This document shows, one piece after another, positions 52,930-63,944 of a DNA stretch of 64,000 nt. The notes beneath the pieces were generated by a model. It did no database searches and was not told the DNA's origin. It saw only the letters and a list, made by a program, of their open reading frames with translations. Within the stretch, counting starts at the first letter, position 1. Each line of letters starts with the position of its first letter. This DNA comes from Streptomyces natalensis ATCC 27448 (GTDB taxonomy: Bacteria; Actinomycetota; Actinomycetes; Streptomycetales; Streptomycetaceae): contig NZ_JRKI01000061.1 in the NCBI RefSeq assembly GCF_000935125.1, positions 310,001 to 374,000 of the forward strand. Direction: 5' to 3'. The translations under genes and the position numbers were made by a program.

Positions 52930-53313
52930 TCAGTGGACGCCCGTCACCGCGCGCAGGCGGACATCGGCGCGACGCTCGGCGGCCGCGTCAGCGTCCGACT
53001 TCGCTCGCTCCAGGGCCCGCTCCGCGCGCTGGACATCGATCTCGTCCGACAGTTCCGCGATCTCCGCGAGCAGAGACAGCTTGTTGTCGGCGAACGAGAT
53101 GAAGCCGCCGTGCACCGCGGCGACGACGGTGCCGTCCCCGCTCTCGCCGGTCGTACGAATCGTCACCGGGCCCGACTGCAGCACGCCGAGCAGCGGCTGG
53201 TGTCCGGGCATGACGCCGATGTCGCCCGACGAGGTGCGCGCGACGACCAGGCTGGCCTTGCCCGACCAGACCTGACGGTCCGCGGCGACCAACTCGACGT
53301 GCAGCTCAGCCAC
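52930..53313 (-). CDS. atpC: ATP synthase epsilon subunit
   Basis: The 127-residue epsilon subunit of F1 has the N-terminal beta-barrel (ELHVELVAADRQVWSGKASLVVARTSSGDIGVMPGHQPLLGVL) and a C-terminal helical hairpin (EIDVQRAERALERAKSDADAAAERRADV). The start is GTG 53313 with GAGGAG 7 bases upstream. It ends the operon. A strong hairpin lies in the gap between atpD and this gene, which may lower its expression relative to atpD. Confidence 0.95.
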   Translation of the reverse strand: MAELHVELVAADRQVWSGKASLVVARTSSGDIGVMPGHQPLLGVLQSGPVTIRTTGESGDGTVVAAVHGGFISFADNKLSLLAEIAELSDEIDVQRAERALERAKSDADAAAERRADVRLRAVTGVH

Positions 53314-53381
53314 GATGGCTCCTCGGGTCTCCACCTGCCTGGCGTGGCAGATGTTGGGTCAAATACTAGTGGTCGTACGGG

Positions 53382-53407
53382 CCGGGGGCGGCCAGGGCCG
53401 CCCCCGG
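53382..53407 (-). terminator. hairpin in the atpD-atpC gap
   Basis: The arms 53382-53393 and 53396-53407 are exactly complementary (CCGGGGGCGGCC); the loop must use a few of the stem bases. There is no T tract. It lies between two genes of one operon, so it may be a processing or attenuation site rather than a full terminator. Confidence 0.55.
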
Positions 53408-53421
53408 GACCGGTGCCGGGG

Positions 53422-55790
<2,369 letters not shown>

Positions 55791-55810
55791 GGATCAGGTC
55801 CCTTCCGTCG

Positions 55811-57403
55811 TCACTTGGAGGTGCCGGCCGGGGCGTCCTCGCCGAGCAGCTTGCCGTCCGAGGTCTCGAACTGCCGCTTGAAGCCGTCGACGGCCTCGGC
55901 GATCGCACCGATGGTGTCGTCGGACATCTTGGCGCCCTCGCGGATGCTGGTCAGCAGGTCCTTCTTCTCCCGGTGGAGGTGGTCGAGGAGCTCGCGCTCG
56001 AAGCGGCGGATGTCCTCGACCGGGACGTCGTCCATCTTGCCGTTGGTGCCGGCCCAGATGGAGACGACCTGGTCCTCGGTCGCGTACGGGGAGTACTGAG
56101 CCTGCTTGAGCAGCTCGGTCATCCGCTTACCGCGCTCCAGCTGCGCCTTCGAGGCCGCGTCCAGGTCGGAACCGAAGGCGGCGAACGCCTCCAGCTCGCG
56201 GTACTGGGCGAGGTCGACGCGCAGTCGGCCGGAGACCTGGCGCATGGCCTTGTGCTGGGCCGAGCCACCGACACGGGAGACGGAGATACCCACGTTCAGC
56301 GCCGGACGCTGGTTGGCGTTGAAGAGGTCCGACTCCAGGAAGCACTGGCCGTCGGTGATGGAGATGACGTTGGTCGGGATGAACGCCGACACGTCGTTCG
56401 CCTTGGTCTCGACGATCGGCAGGCCCGTCATCGAACCGGCGCCCATCTCGTCGGAGAGCTTGGCGCAGCGCTCCAGCAGACGCGAGTGCAGGTAGAAGAC
56501 GTCGCCCGGGTAGGCCTCGCGGCCCGGCGGGCGGCGCAGCAGCAGGGAGACGGCGCGGTAGGCGTCGGCCTGCTTCGAGAGGTCGTCGAAGATGATCAGG
56601 ACGTGCTTGCCCTGGTACATCCAGTGCTGGCCGATGGCCGAGCCGGTGTAGGGCGCCAGGTACTTGAAGCCCGCCGGGTCGGACGCCGGGGCGGCGACGA
56701 TGGTGGTGTACTCCAGGGCACCGGCCTCCTCCAGCGCGCCGCGCACGGACGCGATGGTGGAGCCCTTCTGGCCGATGGCGACGTAGATGCAGCGGACCTG
56801 CTTCTTCGGGTCGCCCGAGCGCCAGTTGTCGCGCTGGTTGATGATCGTGTCGACGGCCAGGGCGGTCTTGCCGGTCTGGCGGTCGCCGATGATCAGCTGA
56901 CGCTGGCCACGGCCGATCGGCACCATCGAGTCGACGGCCTTGTAGCCGGTCTCCATGGGCTCGTGCACCGACTTACGGACCATGACGCCCGGGGCCTGAA
57001 GCTCCAGGGCGCGGCGGCCCTCGGACTCGATCTCGCCGAGACCGTCGATCGGGTTGCCCAGCGGGTCGACGACGCGGCCGAGGTAGCCCTCGCCCACGGC
57101 GACCGAGAGCACCTCACCGGTGCGCTGCACCGGCTGGCCCTGCTCGATACCGCTGAACTCACCGAGGATGACCGCACCGATCTCGCGCTCTTCCAGGTTC
57201 AGCGCAAGACCGAGCGTGCCGTCCTCGAACTTCAGCAGTTCGTTCGCCATCGCCGAGGGAAGGCCCTCGACCTTCGCGATGCCGTCACCGGCCTCGCTGA
57301 CCGTGCCGACCTCTTCGCGCGAGGCCGCGTCCGGCTTGTACGCCTGGACGAAGTTCTCCAGCGCGTCCCGGATCTCCTCCGGCCGGATCGTGAGCTCCGC
57401 CAT
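55811..57403 (-). CDS. atpA: ATP synthase alpha subunit
   Basis: The 530-residue regulatory F1 subunit has P-loop [14 protein letters not shown], the [14 protein letters not shown] strand, and the adjacent arginine-finger segment [22 protein letters not shown] 57403 (AAGGAGA upstream) gives [18 protein letters not shown], the conserved beginning; an extended frame to 57493 is unlike relatives. Confidence 0.98.
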   Translation of the reverse strand: MAELTIRPEEIRDALENFVQAYKPDAASREEVGTVSEAGDGIAKVEGLPSAMANELLKFEDGTLGLALNLEEREIGAVILGEFSGIEQGQPVQRTGEVLSVAVGEGYLGRVVDPLGNPIDGLGEIESEGRRALELQAPGVMVRKSVHEPMETGYKAVDSMVPIGRGQRQLIIGDRQTGKTALAVDTIINQRDNWRSGDPKKQVRCIYVAIGQKGSTIASVRGALEEAGALEYTTIVAAPASDPAGFKYLAPYTGSAIGQHWMYQGKHVLIIFDDLSKQADAYRAVSLLLRRPPGREAYPGDVFYLHSRLLERCAKLSDEMGAGSMTGLPIVETKANDVSAFIPTNVISITDGQCFLESDLFNANQRPALNVGISVSRVGGSAQHKAMRQVSGRLRVDLAQYRELEAFAAFGSDLDAASKAQLERGKRMTELLKQAQYSPYATEDQVVSIWAGTNGKMDDVPVEDIRRFERELLDHLHREKKDLLTSIREGAKMSDDTIGAIAEAVDGFKRQFETSDGKLLGEDAPAGTSK

Positions 57404-57450
57404 CTGGGTTCCCTGCTCTCCTTGTTGGGCCCGAAGTTTCTTGCGGGTTG

Positions 57451-57471
57451 CCGAGGGGCTTGTCCCCTCGG
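57451..57471 (-). terminator. hairpin in the atpH-atpA gap
   Basis: The arms 57451-57458 and 57464-57471 (CCGAGGGG) form a perfect 8-bp stem, inside a longer pairing of TTGGGCC (57425) with GGCCCAA (57487). It lies in a 144-base intercistronic gap of one operon and probably affects message processing or coupling; full termination would remove atpA-C from the operon. Confidence 0.45.
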
Positions 57472-57547
57472 TGGGTTTCCGCTTACGGCCCAACTCGGGC
57501 CGCCGTCCTGCTTGTGCTGCGTCGCAGCTGTTGAGTTGGTGGCCGGG

Positions 57548-58363
57548 TCAGCCGGCCATCCGCCGGTTCGCCTCGTCGAGGCGCTCCGCGATGGTCCCGT
57601 TGATGACCTCGTCGCCGATCCGGACCTGGACGCCGCCGAGGACCTCAGGGTCCACGTCGAGGTTCAGGTGGATCTGCCGTCCGTACACGGTGGCCAGCGC
57701 GGCGCCGAGGCGCTGCCGCTGCCCTTCGCTGAGGGGCACCGCGGAGGTGACCACCGCGACCACGCGGTCCCGGCGGTGCGCGGCCAGCTTGGAGAGGGCA
57801 TCGAGCCCTGCCTCCAGGCTACGGCCTCGCGGCGCGCCCACGAGACGGACCACCAGCCGCTCGGTGACCGGGTTGGCCCGGCCGCCCAGCAGCGAGTGCA
57901 GCAGCTCCGTCTTGGCCGAGGTCGTCGCGATGCCGCTCGTCAGCGCGCTGCGCAGCTCGGGGGCCGAGGCGATGATCCGGCCGAACCGGAACAGCTCGTC
58001 CTCGACGTCGTCGAGCGCGCCGGAGCGCTGCGCCGCGGCCAGGTCCGCGCTGTAGGCCAGCTCCTCCATCGCATCCGTCAGATCGCGCGAGCGCGACCAG
58101 CGGGAGCGGACCATGCCGGACACCAGCTCGGCGGTCGGGCCGCCGACCTGGCTGCCGAGCAGCCGCTGGGCCAGCTCGGCGCGTGCCTCGCCGCCCTGCG
58201 CCGGGTCGGTCAGGACCCGACGCAGCGACACCTCGCGGTCGAGCAGAGCGGTGACGGCAGCCAGCTCCTCGGCGAGCTTCGCGGCGTCGACGGACGTGTT
58301 GTCCGTCAGCGCGTCGAGCTGCTCGCGTGCGGAGGCGAGTGCCTCGCGGCTCGCTCCGTTCAT
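57548..58363 (-). CDS. atpH: ATP synthase delta subunit
   Basis: The 271-residue protein is the long actinobacterial form of the delta (OSCP-type) stator subunit. Typical C-terminal beta-hairpin: ATVYGRQIHLNLDVDPEVLGGVQVRIGDEVINGTI. It overlaps atpF by 4 bases, so the two stator genes are translated together. Start ATG 58363. Confidence 0.95.
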   Translation of the reverse strand: MNGASREALASAREQLDALTDNTSVDAAKLAEELAAVTALLDREVSLRRVLTDPAQGGEARAELAQRLLGSQVGGPTAELVSGMVRSRWSRSRDLTDAMEELAYSADLAAAQRSGALDDVEDELFRFGRIIASAPELRSALTSGIATTSAKTELLHSLLGGRANPVTERLVVRLVGAPRGRSLEAGLDALSKLAAHRRDRVVAVVTSAVPLSEGQRQRLGAALATVYGRQIHLNLDVDPEVLGGVQVRIGDEVINGTIAERLDEANRRMAG

Positions 58364-58929
58364 CGGCCGGCCTCAGCCTTCGTCGTGTCCGCCGCCTGGG
58401 CCTCGATCTCGTCGAGGAAGCGGTCGATGGTCCGGCTCTGCCGGGCGGCGTCCTCAAGGGACTCGCCGACGAGCTTGCCGGCCAGGTCGGTGGCGAGCTT
58501 GCCCACGTCCTGACGCAGCGACTGCGCGGCAGCCTTGCGGTCCGCCGCGATCTGGGCGTGACCGGCAGCGATGATCTCCTCACGCTGCCGCTGGCCCTCG
58601 GCGCGCATCTCGGCGATGAGAGTCGCGCCCTGCTCCTGCGCCTCCTGGCGCAGGCGGGCCGCCTCGTGGCGGGCGTCGGCCAGCTGTGCCCGGTAGTCGG
58701 CGAGCACCTGCTGGGCCTCGGCCTGGAGCGCCTCGGCCTCTTCCATACGGCCTTCGATCTGGCTGCGGCGCTCTTCCAGAACACGGTTGATGTTCGGGAG
58801 GAGCTTCTTGGCCAGGATGGCGAAGACGATGAAGAAGGCGACCAGACCGATGACCAGCTCGGGAATCGGCGGGATCAGGGGGTTCTCGGGAACCTCCACC
58901 GCCATGTTCACCAGGGCGTCGGCGTTCAC
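58360..58929 (-). CDS. atpF: ATP synthase b subunit
   Basis: The 189-residue peripheral stalk protein has one N-terminal membrane helix (PELVIGLVAFFIVFAILAKKLL), then a long charged coiled coil (LEERRSQIEGRMEEAEALQAEAQQVLADYRAQLADARHEAARL). ATG 58929. It lies 42 bases after the atpE stop and overlaps atpH. Confidence 0.96.
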   Translation of the reverse strand: MNADALVNMAVEVPENPLIPPIPELVIGLVAFFIVFAILAKKLLPNINRVLEERRSQIEGRMEEAEALQAEAQQVLADYRAQLADARHEAARLRQEAQEQGATLIAEMRAEGQRQREEIIAAGHAQIAADRKAAAQSLRQDVGKLATDLAGKLVGESLEDAARQSRTIDRFLDEIEAQAADTTKAEAGR

Positions 58930-58971
58930 ATCAATGCCTTCCGTCTAATGGGGCGTCGTCGAAGGGTGCGC

Positions 58972-59217
58972 TTACTTGTACGCGTAGCCCATGACGATGC
59001 CGATGAGGGCGAGCGCCTCACAGAAGGCGAAACCCATGATCTGGTTGGTGCGGATCAGACCGGCCGCCTCGGGCTGACGGGCCAGGGCCTGGGTGCCGTT
59101 ACCGAAAATGATGCCGACGCCGACGCCGGGGCCGATGGCCGCGAGGCCGTAACCGACCGAGGCGATGTTGCCGGTGAGGCCGGCGGCGAGGTTGACAGTC
59201 TCGAGAGCAGCGGACAT
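58972..59217 (-). CDS. atpE: ATP synthase c subunit
   Basis: The 81-residue proteolipid forms the membrane rotor. It is a helical hairpin with a Gly-rich first helix (GYGLAAIGPGVGVGIIFGNGTQALA), polar loop ARQPEA, and second helix carrying the proton-binding Glu67 (GFAFCEALALIG). ATG 59217 gives MSAALETVNLA. Confidence 0.97.
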   Translation of the reverse strand: MSAALETVNLAAGLTGNIASVGYGLAAIGPGVGVGIIFGNGTQALARQPEAAGLIRTNQIMGFAFCEALALIGIVMGYAYK

Positions 59218-59297
59218 GCCGTTACTTCCTTCTCAGTTTCACGGACCGGTGGGGGTTGGCCACCGGACGACTAGCGGTTTGCGGGGAGCCGGGGTGC

Positions 59298-60110
59298 TCA
59301 GTGGTTCTCGGCGAGCGCGCCCTGGATGTAGTTGCAGGCCAGGAGCACGAAGATGTACGCCTGGACGGCCTGGATGAACAGCTCGAAGGCGGTCATCACC
59401 ACGGTCATCACGAACGATGCGCCGGCGTAGACGACGCCGATGCCGTTCAGCAGGTACCAGCTGCCGATGGTGAACATCAGGATCAGCATGTGGCCCGCGA
59501 ACATGTTCGCGAAGAGCCGGACCGCGTGGGTGAAGGGCCGGATGATCAGGTGCTGGAGCAGCTCCAGCACCATGATCAGCGGGAGCACCCAGCCGAGCGA
59601 CTTGTCGTAGCCGGAGAGGTTCTTCCAGGCGCCGACGAAGCCGTGCTTCTTGAAGGTCAGCGACATCCAGATGATGTAGACGATCAGCGCCAGCCCGATG
59701 GGGAAGGAGATGACCGACGTGACCGGGAAGGCGGCGAGCGGAATGATGGACCAGAGGTTCATGATCCACACGAAGAAGAACAGCGAGACCATGAAGGGGA
59801 CGTACTTGTCGCCCTCCTTCTTGCCGAGCGCGTCGTAGACGAGCCCGCGGCGCACGAAGTCGTATCCCGCCTCGCCGACCATCTGCAGCTTGCCGGGGAC
59901 CACCTTGGCCCGGCCGAATGCGGCCCAGAAGAACCACACGACCACGACGGTGCTGAGCAGGGCGAGCAGCATCGGCTTGTTGAACTCGTAGCCACCGATG
60001 GTGAAGAGCGGCTCGAAGACGAAGGAATGAAGGCCCGGGGCCTCAAAGCCACACCCCGGAATAAAGAGGTGGCACTGAGTGTCGAAGGCGAGCATCGTTT
60101 CAGCACTCAC
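59298..60110 (-). CDS. atpB: ATP synthase a subunit
   Basis: The 270-residue membrane subunit forms the proton half-channels. The essential Arg is in HAVRLFANMFAGHML, and the last helices (AFELFIQAVQAYIFVLLACNYI) are typical. GTG 60110 has AAGGAG 7 bases upstream and gives VSAETMLAFDTQCHLF; an upstream extension to 60176 is not supported. Confidence 0.96.
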   Translation of the reverse strand: MSAETMLAFDTQCHLFIPGCGFEAPGLHSFVFEPLFTIGGYEFNKPMLLALLSTVVVVWFFWAAFGRAKVVPGKLQMVGEAGYDFVRRGLVYDALGKKEGDKYVPFMVSLFFFVWIMNLWSIIPLAAFPVTSVISFPIGLALIVYIIWMSLTFKKHGFVGAWKNLSGYDKSLGWVLPLIMVLELLQHLIIRPFTHAVRLFANMFAGHMLILMFTIGSWYLLNGIGVVYAGASFVMTVVMTAFELFIQAVQAYIFVLLACNYIQGALAENH

Positions 60111-60374
60111 CGCGGGCTCCTTCAGCGTGGCGCATGGGTACGGCAACCTCGTTGTGTCGGCGCGGCGTTGAGCCACGGAGCGGCACTGGACTGGTCTTAC
60201 GGATTGGGGGGCGGCTGGTCGGCGCTGGGCCGGACCGGATCACAGGCATCGGCCGCGAGAACTGCCCGTCGGATTCCGTGGAATCTGGAAGCTCAGCCGC
60301 CTGCGCCCTCTGCGCCGCAGTTGGCACCGGACGATAGCAGGCCCGCATGAGGGCATTTATCCCGGCCCTACGTC
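60111..60374 (-). other. 264-base gap between atpI and atpB
   Basis: No gene is apparent. The gap is unusually long for one operon, so atpB onward may have its own promoter here. Confidence 0.4.
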
Positions 60375-60812
60375 TCACGTCGGCGACCCCGCCGTCTCCG
60401 CGTTCTTGGTCTGAGCGGAGTCGGGATTCACGTACAGAATCTTCTCCTTCATATGACCGCGGGTCTGGGCCGCGATCCATACGAGGGTGGCGCCGAGCAG
60501 CGTGAACGCAAATGCCTTGGTGTCGAAGAGCGTTGTGTCCTTGAACGCGATCACGAAGACCGCGACGAGCAGGATCTGCACGGTGTACAGCAGCAGGCCC
60601 ATCATCTGGAACAGCTGCGGAAGCTTCCTGGCGGTCTGCTGCAGGACGACGAGCCCCACGCCCATGACGAGCACGGTCAGCACGGTGCCGATGACGGCGC
60701 CGATCACTGCCGTCCCGCCGACGGCCACGGCGCTCACGGCAACGGCGAGGACGCCGGTGGCGAGGGTGGGCACAACGGCGGACAGAAGTAGTCGGGCGTC
60801 ATTCGACTGCAT
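60375..60812 (-). CDS. atpI: ATP synthase accessory protein I (AtpI-like)
   Basis: The 145-residue membrane protein has four probable helices (AVVPTLATGVLAVAVSAVAVGG, GAVIGTVLTVLVMGVGLVVLQ, FQMMGLLLYTVQILLVAVFVIAF, AFTLLGATLVWIAAQT). Its position directly before atpB matches the AtpI role in c-ring assembly. ATG 60812 gives MQSNDARLLLSAVVP. A 288-base region upstream holds its promoter. Confidence 0.85.
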   Translation of the reverse strand: MQSNDARLLLSAVVPTLATGVLAVAVSAVAVGGTAVIGAVIGTVLTVLVMGVGLVVLQQTARKLPQLFQMMGLLLYTVQILLVAVFVIAFKDTTLFDTKAFAFTLLGATLVWIAAQTRGHMKEKILYVNPDSAQTKNAETAGSPT

Positions 60813-61100
60813 GGCGGCGCTCCGGCAAAAGGTGGGGGTGTGTCGTCAAGGACGAGCGTAGACCCGGCCTGGGTATGCAACTGAGGCCAAAGAGCCGTCG
60901 CACTACGGCCCTTCGGCTCTGCCGCCGGGTTTCGTGAACGGTATCACAAACTATTTGATGAGGTCTTTACCTGGTCCGTGTGGACCCTGTCACACCTGAG
61001 CGTGAACCCGCGCGTTGGTGCACTGACAGCCAGGTAAATGTCTGGTATGGGGTCAACCATGGCGATTTTTGACCCCCTCCGGGGGACGCCGGTCACCCTG
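60813..61100 (-). promoter_or_regulatory. atp operon upstream region with a spaced inverted repeat
   Basis: TTTACCTGG (60966-60974) and CCAGGTAAA (61030-61038) are exact inverse partners separated by 55 bases. The interval is A+T-richer than coding DNA and should carry the atpI promoter. I see no gene. A 5-bp stem CCCCC/GGGGG near 61073 follows the WecA-like gene. Confidence 0.45.
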
Positions 61101-62426
61101 TCAGCGGTTACTTCCCGCCTTCCGGCGATCCACGAAGCGTGAACGGTCCCCGATCGCGGTGGCTCCGTGCAGTCCGGCCGGCACCGGCTCGCGCTCCTCC
61201 CCACCGTCGCCGGCTCCCTCGTCGTCCACCACCGCGACGGCGGTGCGCAGGCTGCTGCGGTACCGCGGCGGAACCATCCACTCCGCCCAGCGCGGCGCCC
61301 GCGGCGTGAACCTCGGCAGCAGAAGCAGCACCAGGCCCACCGCGCTCAGCAGGACGATGCCCAGGACGATCCACATGCTGGCGTTGTTCGCCGAGTACGC
61401 CACCGCGCCGAAGGCGATCAGCGCCGACCAGAAGTACATGATCAGCACCGCGCGGCTGTGCGAATGACCGATCTCCAGCAGCCGGTGGTGCAGATGCCCG
61501 CGGTCCGCGGCGAACGGCGACTGGCCCTTCCAGGTGCGCCGCACAATGGCCAGAATCAGGTCCGCGACCGGCACCGCGATCACCGTCAGCGGCAGCAGCA
61601 GCGGAATGTAGACCGGCACCATCGCGTGCGTGGCCTCGCGCAGACCACCGGCCTTCTGCCCCAGCAGATCCGGGTCCACCTGACCGGTCACCGACACCGC
61701 ACCGGCCGCCATCACCAGCCCGATCAGCATCGAGCCGGAGTCCCCCATGAAGATGCGCGCCGGGTGCATGTTGTGCGGCAGGAAGCCCAGGCACATCCCC
61801 ATCAGCACGACCGAGAACAGCGTGGCCGGCGCGGCCGCCTCGATCCCGTAGCCGAACCACATCCGGTAGGCGTACATGAAGAACGCCGCGGCGGCGATGC
61901 ACACCATGCCGGAGGCCAGGCCGTCCAGACCGTCGACGAAGTTGACGGCGTTGATGGTGACGACGACCAGCGCGACGGTCAGCAGCGTGCCCTGCATCGG
62001 TGTCAGCGAGACCGTGCCGACGCCGGGCACCGGGATCCACAGGATCGTCAGGCCCTGGAGGACCATCACGCCCGCGGCGATCATCTGGCCGCCCAGTTTG
62101 ACCAGCGCGTCCACGCCCCACTTGTCGTCCAGCACCCCGAGCACCCAGATCAGCGCGGCACCCGACAGCAGCGCCCGCGGCTCATTGGTGTCGAAGACGC
62201 TCTTGATGTTCGTCAGATGCGAGGCGACCAGCAGCCCCGCGCACAGCCCGCCGAACATCGCGATCCCGCCGAGCCGGGGTGTCGGTTCGCGGTGCACGTC
62301 ACGGGCACGGATCTCCGGCATCGCACCGGCGGCGATCGCGAACTTCCGCACCGGCCCGGTCAGCAGGTAGGTCACCGCGGCCGTGACGCACAGCGTCAGC
62401 AGGTATTCACGCACGGGCTGCCCCAT
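61101..62426 (-). CDS. WecA/TagO-family undecaprenyl-phosphate N-acetylhexosamine 1-phosphate transferase
   Basis: The 441-residue membrane protein belongs to the MraY/WecA/TagO family, which loads a sugar 1-phosphate onto undecaprenyl phosphate to begin teichoic acid or other envelope glycans. About 11 helices carry VLDDKWGVDALVKLGGQM (Asp pair), NAVNFVDGLDGLASG, FMGDSGSMLIG and the cytoplasmic GHLHHRLLEIGHSH, which together indicate the WecA/TagO rather than MraY branch. A cytosolic tail of about 90 residues is extra. ATG 62426; GTG 62411 is possible. It precedes the atp operon and lies 108 bases after the serine hydroxymethyltransferase gene. Confidence 0.92.
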   Translation of the reverse strand: MGQPVREYLLTLCVTAAVTYLLTGPVRKFAIAAGAMPEIRARDVHREPTPRLGGIAMFGGLCAGLLVASHLTNIKSVFDTNEPRALLSGAALIWVLGVLDDKWGVDALVKLGGQMIAAGVMVLQGLTILWIPVPGVGTVSLTPMQGTLLTVALVVVTINAVNFVDGLDGLASGMVCIAAAAFFMYAYRMWFGYGIEAAAPATLFSVVLMGMCLGFLPHNMHPARIFMGDSGSMLIGLVMAAGAVSVTGQVDPDLLGQKAGGLREATHAMVPVYIPLLLPLTVIAVPVADLILAIVRRTWKGQSPFAADRGHLHHRLLEIGHSHSRAVLIMYFWSALIAFGAVAYSANNASMWIVLGIVLLSAVGLVLLLLPRFTPRAPRWAEWMVPPRYRSSLRTAVAVVDDEGAGDGGEEREPVPAGLHGATAIGDRSRFVDRRKAGSNR

Positions 62427-62534
62427 TGGTATCGCTGGCCATCACAGCCCCACACCTTATGCGTGTCCGCCCCCTGGCCGTGAATACAGGTGAAGACGTA
62501 TCCGGCCGCAGAATGGTTCCCGCCGCCCGACGGA

Positions 62535-63944
62535 TCAGGCGCGATCCGGATACGGCGGGAAACGGTGGACCAGCCCGGCCGTCTGCGCACGCGCCGCGCC
62601 GTCCTCCCGCAGCGCCGCCACGATCAGGTCGGCGATCCGCTCCATCTCCGTCTCGCCCATCCCCTGGGTGGTCACCGCCGCGGTGCCCAGCCGCAGCCCG
62701 TTACGGCGCGGCGCGCGCTTGCCTGGGGGCCCCTCCCTGCTCGAACGGAGTTGAGCGCTCGGGGGAGCCTCCTTGGCAGCCGCCTCCTTGCCGGACGTCT
62801 CTGCGCACGGCAGCGCGCAGGTGTCCAGGACGATCCCGGCGGCGGCCAGCCGGCCCCGGGCCGTGCGCGCGTCCACCCCCAGCGGCGCGGGATCCGCGGT
62901 GATCAGATGAGTGTCCGTCCCGCCGGTGCCGATCGTCAGGCCCCGTTCGGCCAGCGCCGCGGCCAGCCGGCGGGCATTGGCGACCACCTGGTGGGCGTAC
63001 GCGCCGAACGCGGGCGTGGCGGCCTCCGCGAAGGCGACGGCCTTGGCCGCGACCGCGTTCATCTGAGCACCCCCCTGGGTGAACGGGAACACCGCCCGGT
63101 CGATCCGCTCGGCCAGCCGCGCCCCGCACAGCACCATCCCGCCGCGCGGCCCGCGCAGCACCTTGTGGGTGGTGGCGCACACCACATCGGCGTACGGGAC
63201 CGGGCTGGGCGCCACACCGCCCGCGATCAGCCCCATCGGGTGCGCCACATCGGCGATCAGGTACGCGCCCACCTCATCGGCGATATCGCGGAAGGCCGCA
63301 TAGTCGACATGGCGGGGATAGGAGATCGAGCCGCACACGATCGCCTTGGGACGACGTTCCAGGGCCAGCGCGCGCACCGCGTCGTAATCGAGCAGCCCGC
63401 TCTCCTCGTCGAGGCCGTAGCCGGCGAAGTCGAACCACCGGCCGGAGAAGTTCGCGGGCGAGCCGTGGGTGAGATGGCCGCCGTGCGGCAGGGACATCGC
63501 CAGGACGGTGTCCCCGGGGCGCAGCAGGGCGGCGTAGGCGGCCAGGACGGCCGAAGAGCCGCTGTGCGGCTGGACGTTGGCGTGTTCGGCACCGAAGAGG
63601 GCCTTGGCGCGCTCCACGGCGATCCGCTCGGCGAGGTCGACGATCTCGCAGCCGCCGTGGTGGCGGGCGCCGGGATAGCCCTCGGCGTATTTGTTGCCGA
63701 GCGGGGAGCCGAGGGCGGCGAGCACCGCGGGCGAGGTGAAGTTCTCCGCGGCGATCAGCTGGAGGCCGTCGGCCTGCCGGGCGCCCTCGCCGAGCAGCAC
63801 CCCGGCGATCTCGGGGTCCTGGGCCAGCAGCGCGGCGAAGTCGGGGGCGCCGGCCGGCGGGGCACCGCCGTCGCGGACGGCGGCCCGGGCCCTCTCCTCG
63901 GCGGCCTTGCCGGCGCTACGGGCTGACGCGGTGGTGGCGGACAT
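62535..63944 (-). CDS. glyA: serine hydroxymethyltransferase with an inserted loop
   Basis: GlyA interconverts serine and glycine with tetrahydrofolate, using pyridoxal phosphate. The catalytic Lys lies in VVCATTHKVLRGPRGG; other motifs are LQLIAAENFTSPAVLAALGSPLGNKYAEGYPGARHHGG and LADVAHPMGLIAGG. The product has 469 residues, longer than usual. Between DTCALP and NGLRLGTAAVTTQGM, the substrate-binding loop, there are about 33 extra residues (ETSGKEAAAKEAPPSAQLRS and on), much of it encoded by a genomic hairpin repeat (62723-62767). The frame is kept, so the enzyme may work. Confidence 0.92.
   Translation of the reverse strand: MSATTASARSAGKAAEERARAAVRDGGAPPAGAPDFAALLAQDPEIAGVLLGEGARQADGLQLIAAENFTSPAVLAALGSPLGNKYAEGYPGARHHGGCEIVDLAERIAVERAKALFGAEHANVQPHSGSSAVLAAYAALLRPGDTVLAMSLPHGGHLTHGSPANFSGRWFDFAGYGLDEESGLLDYDAVRALALERRPKAIVCGSISYPRHVDYAAFRDIADEVGAYLIADVAHPMGLIAGGVAPSPVPYADVVCATTHKVLRGPRGGMVLCGARLAERIDRAVFPFTQGGAQMNAVAAKAVAFAEAATPAFGAYAHQVVANARRLAAALAERGLTIGTGGTDTHLITADPAPLGVDARTARGRLAAAGIVLDTCALPCAETSGKEAAAKEAPPSAQLRSSREGPPGKRAPRRNGLRLGTAAVTTQGMGETEMERIADLIVAALREDGAARAQTAGLVHRFPPYPDRA
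62723..62767 (-). repeat. short hairpin repeat (copy 3) inside glyA
   Basis: On the minus strand this 45-bp segment starts CTCCCCCGAGCGC and ends GGGGCCCCCAG, like the copies at 4597 and 8729 but with a different and longer centre. It encodes PPSAQLRSSREGPPG in the GlyA frame. Confidence 0.65.
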
